Shown here: piece after piece, positions 39,971 to 41,083 of the stretch | How positions within the stretch are numbered: position 1 is the stretch's first letter | How the letters are laid out: each line of letters starts with the position of its first letter | Source of the DNA: Anaerolineae bacterium | GTDB lineage: Bacteria; Chloroflexota; Anaerolineae; UBA4142; SHND01 | DNA: 41,083 nt | Assembly: GCA_021463195.1 (NCBI GenBank) | Contig: JAJTXZ010000044.1 | Location: 1-41,083, forward strand | Direction of reading: 5' to 3' | Translations under genes and position numbers: made by a program | The notes under the pieces: generated by a model | Told to the model about the DNA's origin: nothing | The model's database searches: none | The model's input: the letters and a program-made list of their open reading frames with translations, nothing else

Positions 39971-40927
39971 TTAGTGTGTCAAGTCTTGTGGCTTGCGCAG
40001 CATCTCGCGAAATTTGCGCGCAACAAATTGTGGAAAAGTTTCACCTGGAAATGGATTGTATCCTTCTAACTTTCCGTTGCGAATCACTAAATACATCCCA
40101 TTATGTCCTGTAACATGGAGGTAAGGAAAGTTCTGCGCGGGCTCGTTGCGTAGTTTGAGATCCGACGTTGCGCCATCGAGCCAATACAGGCGTTTGGTCT
40201 GTAGATACTTTTCAAAATCCCAGTCATAAGGCGGCGTCGCAATGCTCCCCTCGCCATATTCAGCAACTTTTTGCATCGCCTGTTCGTACGCTGCATTATT
40301 TGCCGCAAAGTATGTTGTAAAGAAGGCGGTATAACGCGGGGTTGGTTCTGGATCATCAAAGCGCCCAATGGGCAGGGTGTGCATAACCGCGACAACACCT
40401 TCTGCTTCCATGGGAACGGCGAGCAAAAGCGGAATTTCATGATAGATATAGATTTCTTCGAACGTGACATCCGTCGGCTCAATACCATTCAGATTCACAC
40501 TCCATTCGACGATTTTGGCATGTTGGCACTCTGCGGTGTAACTCGGTTTTTGCCAATATCTTCGTTTTACAGGATCCCATCCTTCCTCGATCGTGCCAAA
40601 CCATCCATAACCACGCGAGCGTTTGCCCCAGCCGGGACCGCAGAGACTAAAGGTATCTATAGGTTCCGAAACCGTTCCTCCGCAGATGGGGCAGCGCGCT
40701 AATAAATAGATTGGCAGGCGTGAACGGTAATTCAGGATCTGTTGTCTCCACGTTTCTATTGGTGTTTTATATCCGTTGTCATAATAATCACGGACGTACT
40801 CTTTATATTCATAAAAATTGAAAAGTTCATTGGGATATGGCGTAATTTTGTCCTTCAATTCACTACACTCCTCGCCCTCACCAGGGCCACGGGATATGAT
40901 ATTTCGTTGCAAATGCGAAAGCTTCAT
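39971..40927 (-). CDS. Hypothetical protein with zinc-ribbon-like Cys motif
   Basis: ATG 40927 is used (MKLSHLQRNIISRG); a longer frame would start at TTG 40969. The 318-residue product is soluble. A Cys motif ARCPICGGTVSEPIDTFSLCG near residues 75-100 may bind zinc. The rest is mixed alpha/beta with many aromatic residues (YEYKEYVRDYYDNGY, TPRYTAFFTTYFAANNAAYEQA). It does not match any family I know. Codon use is less GC-biased than the metabolic genes, so it may have been acquired. It stands alone with its own terminator. Confidence 0.75.
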   Translation of the reverse strand: MKLSHLQRNIISRGPGEGEECSELKDKITPYPNELFNFYEYKEYVRDYYDNGYKTPIETWRQQILNYRSRLPIYLLARCPICGGTVSEPIDTFSLCGPGWGKRSRGYGWFGTIEEGWDPVKRRYWQKPSYTAECQHAKIVEWSVNLNGIEPTDVTFEEIYIYHEIPLLLAVPMEAEGVVAVMHTLPIGRFDDPEPTPRYTAFFTTYFAANNAAYEQAMQKVAEYGEGSIATPPYDWDFEKYLQTKRLYWLDGATSDLKLRNEPAQNFPYLHVTGHNGMYLVIRNGKLEGYNPFPGETFPQFVARKFREMLRKPQDLTH

Positions 40928-41021
40928 TAGCGGAAATCCACCGCAAAAGCCCATTGGGTTCAAAGGCAATCATGTTGCCTGGAGGGCCTAGTGCATCTTT
41001 AACAGAGTACTTGGTCGAAAG

Positions 41022-41083
41022 ACCTTTGGGGTTTCTGGGCAATTTGCTTGGTTTGGCGCACCCGCGTCGAAAACCCCAAAGGT
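41022..41083. repeat. Inverted repeat at the right edge (ACCTTTGGGGTTT arms)
   Basis: ACCTTTGGGGTTT (41022-41034) and AAACCCCAAAGGT (41071-41083) pair perfectly over 13 bp; GGTC-GAAA-GACC at about 41013-41024 adds a small hairpin. The window ends exactly at the end of the right arm, so the element may continue. Confidence 0.75.

Overview
The window looks like a chromosomal segment of a bacterium, most likely a Chloroflexota (Anaerolineae-like) organism. This is inferred from the GC-rich, GCG/CGC-biased coding style, PP2C, kinase and FHA proteins with zinc ribbons, a Uma2 gene inside a suf cluster, and many spacer hairpins between genes. No rRNA or taxonomic marker is present, so the assignment is tentative.

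Layout. (1) 1-1954, minus strand: a gene cut by the left edge that encodes an N-terminal SIR2-like NAD-binding domain followed by an almost perfect array of 44-residue (132-bp) TPR-like repeats; it has its own strong promoter. (2) 2159-4247, minus: a secreted protein and an S41/PDZ peptidase that lacks the usual catalytic Lys. (3) 4536-8045, plus: a signalling operon of PP2C phosphatase, Ser/Thr kinase fused to a formylglycine-generating-enzyme-like domain, and FHA protein, then tRNA-Trp on the minus strand. (4) 8493-22438, plus: hydroxypyruvate/glyoxylate reductase and HIT protein, then an acyl-CoA block: thiolase, acyl-CoA dehydrogenase, carboxyltransferase, VOC protein, biotin carboxylase, biotin carrier, an Ala/Lys-rich helical protein, a DUF433/hicB patch with a hicA remnant, methylmalonyl-CoA mutase, epimerase, and a second mutase with an isobutyryl-CoA mutase signature. 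(5) 22539-27299: a LysM/YbaY-like/META secreted protein, two membrane-associated genes and a class V aminotransferase. (6) 27474-37544, minus: an Fe-S assembly region (sufC, sufB, sufD, rhodanese, sufU-like, sufT-like, sufS, sufU, Uma2, Rieske) split by a plus-strand restriction-modification pair and a small SHOCT protein. (7) 37714-41083: a MITE-like element, a CPBP-type membrane protease with a DUF4386-like partner, a decayed stretch, and a protein of unknown function.

How it fits together. The acyl-CoA block can take acyl-CoAs through beta-oxidation steps, carboxylate propionyl-CoA, epimerise and rearrange methylmalonyl-CoA to succinyl-CoA, and probably interconvert isobutyryl- and butyryl-CoA. 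The B12-binding small subunits of the mutases are not in the window. The suf region can mobilise sulfur from cysteine, build clusters on SufU/SufBCD and deliver them to targets. The PP2C/kinase/FHA operon is a self-contained phospho-signalling module.

The two most unusual signals are the SIR2-TPR gene at the left edge and a family of gene-to-gene spacers built from short degenerate words arranged as inverted repeats. Each such spacer uses its own word, and many sit directly before genes with no visible Shine-Dalgarno sequence.
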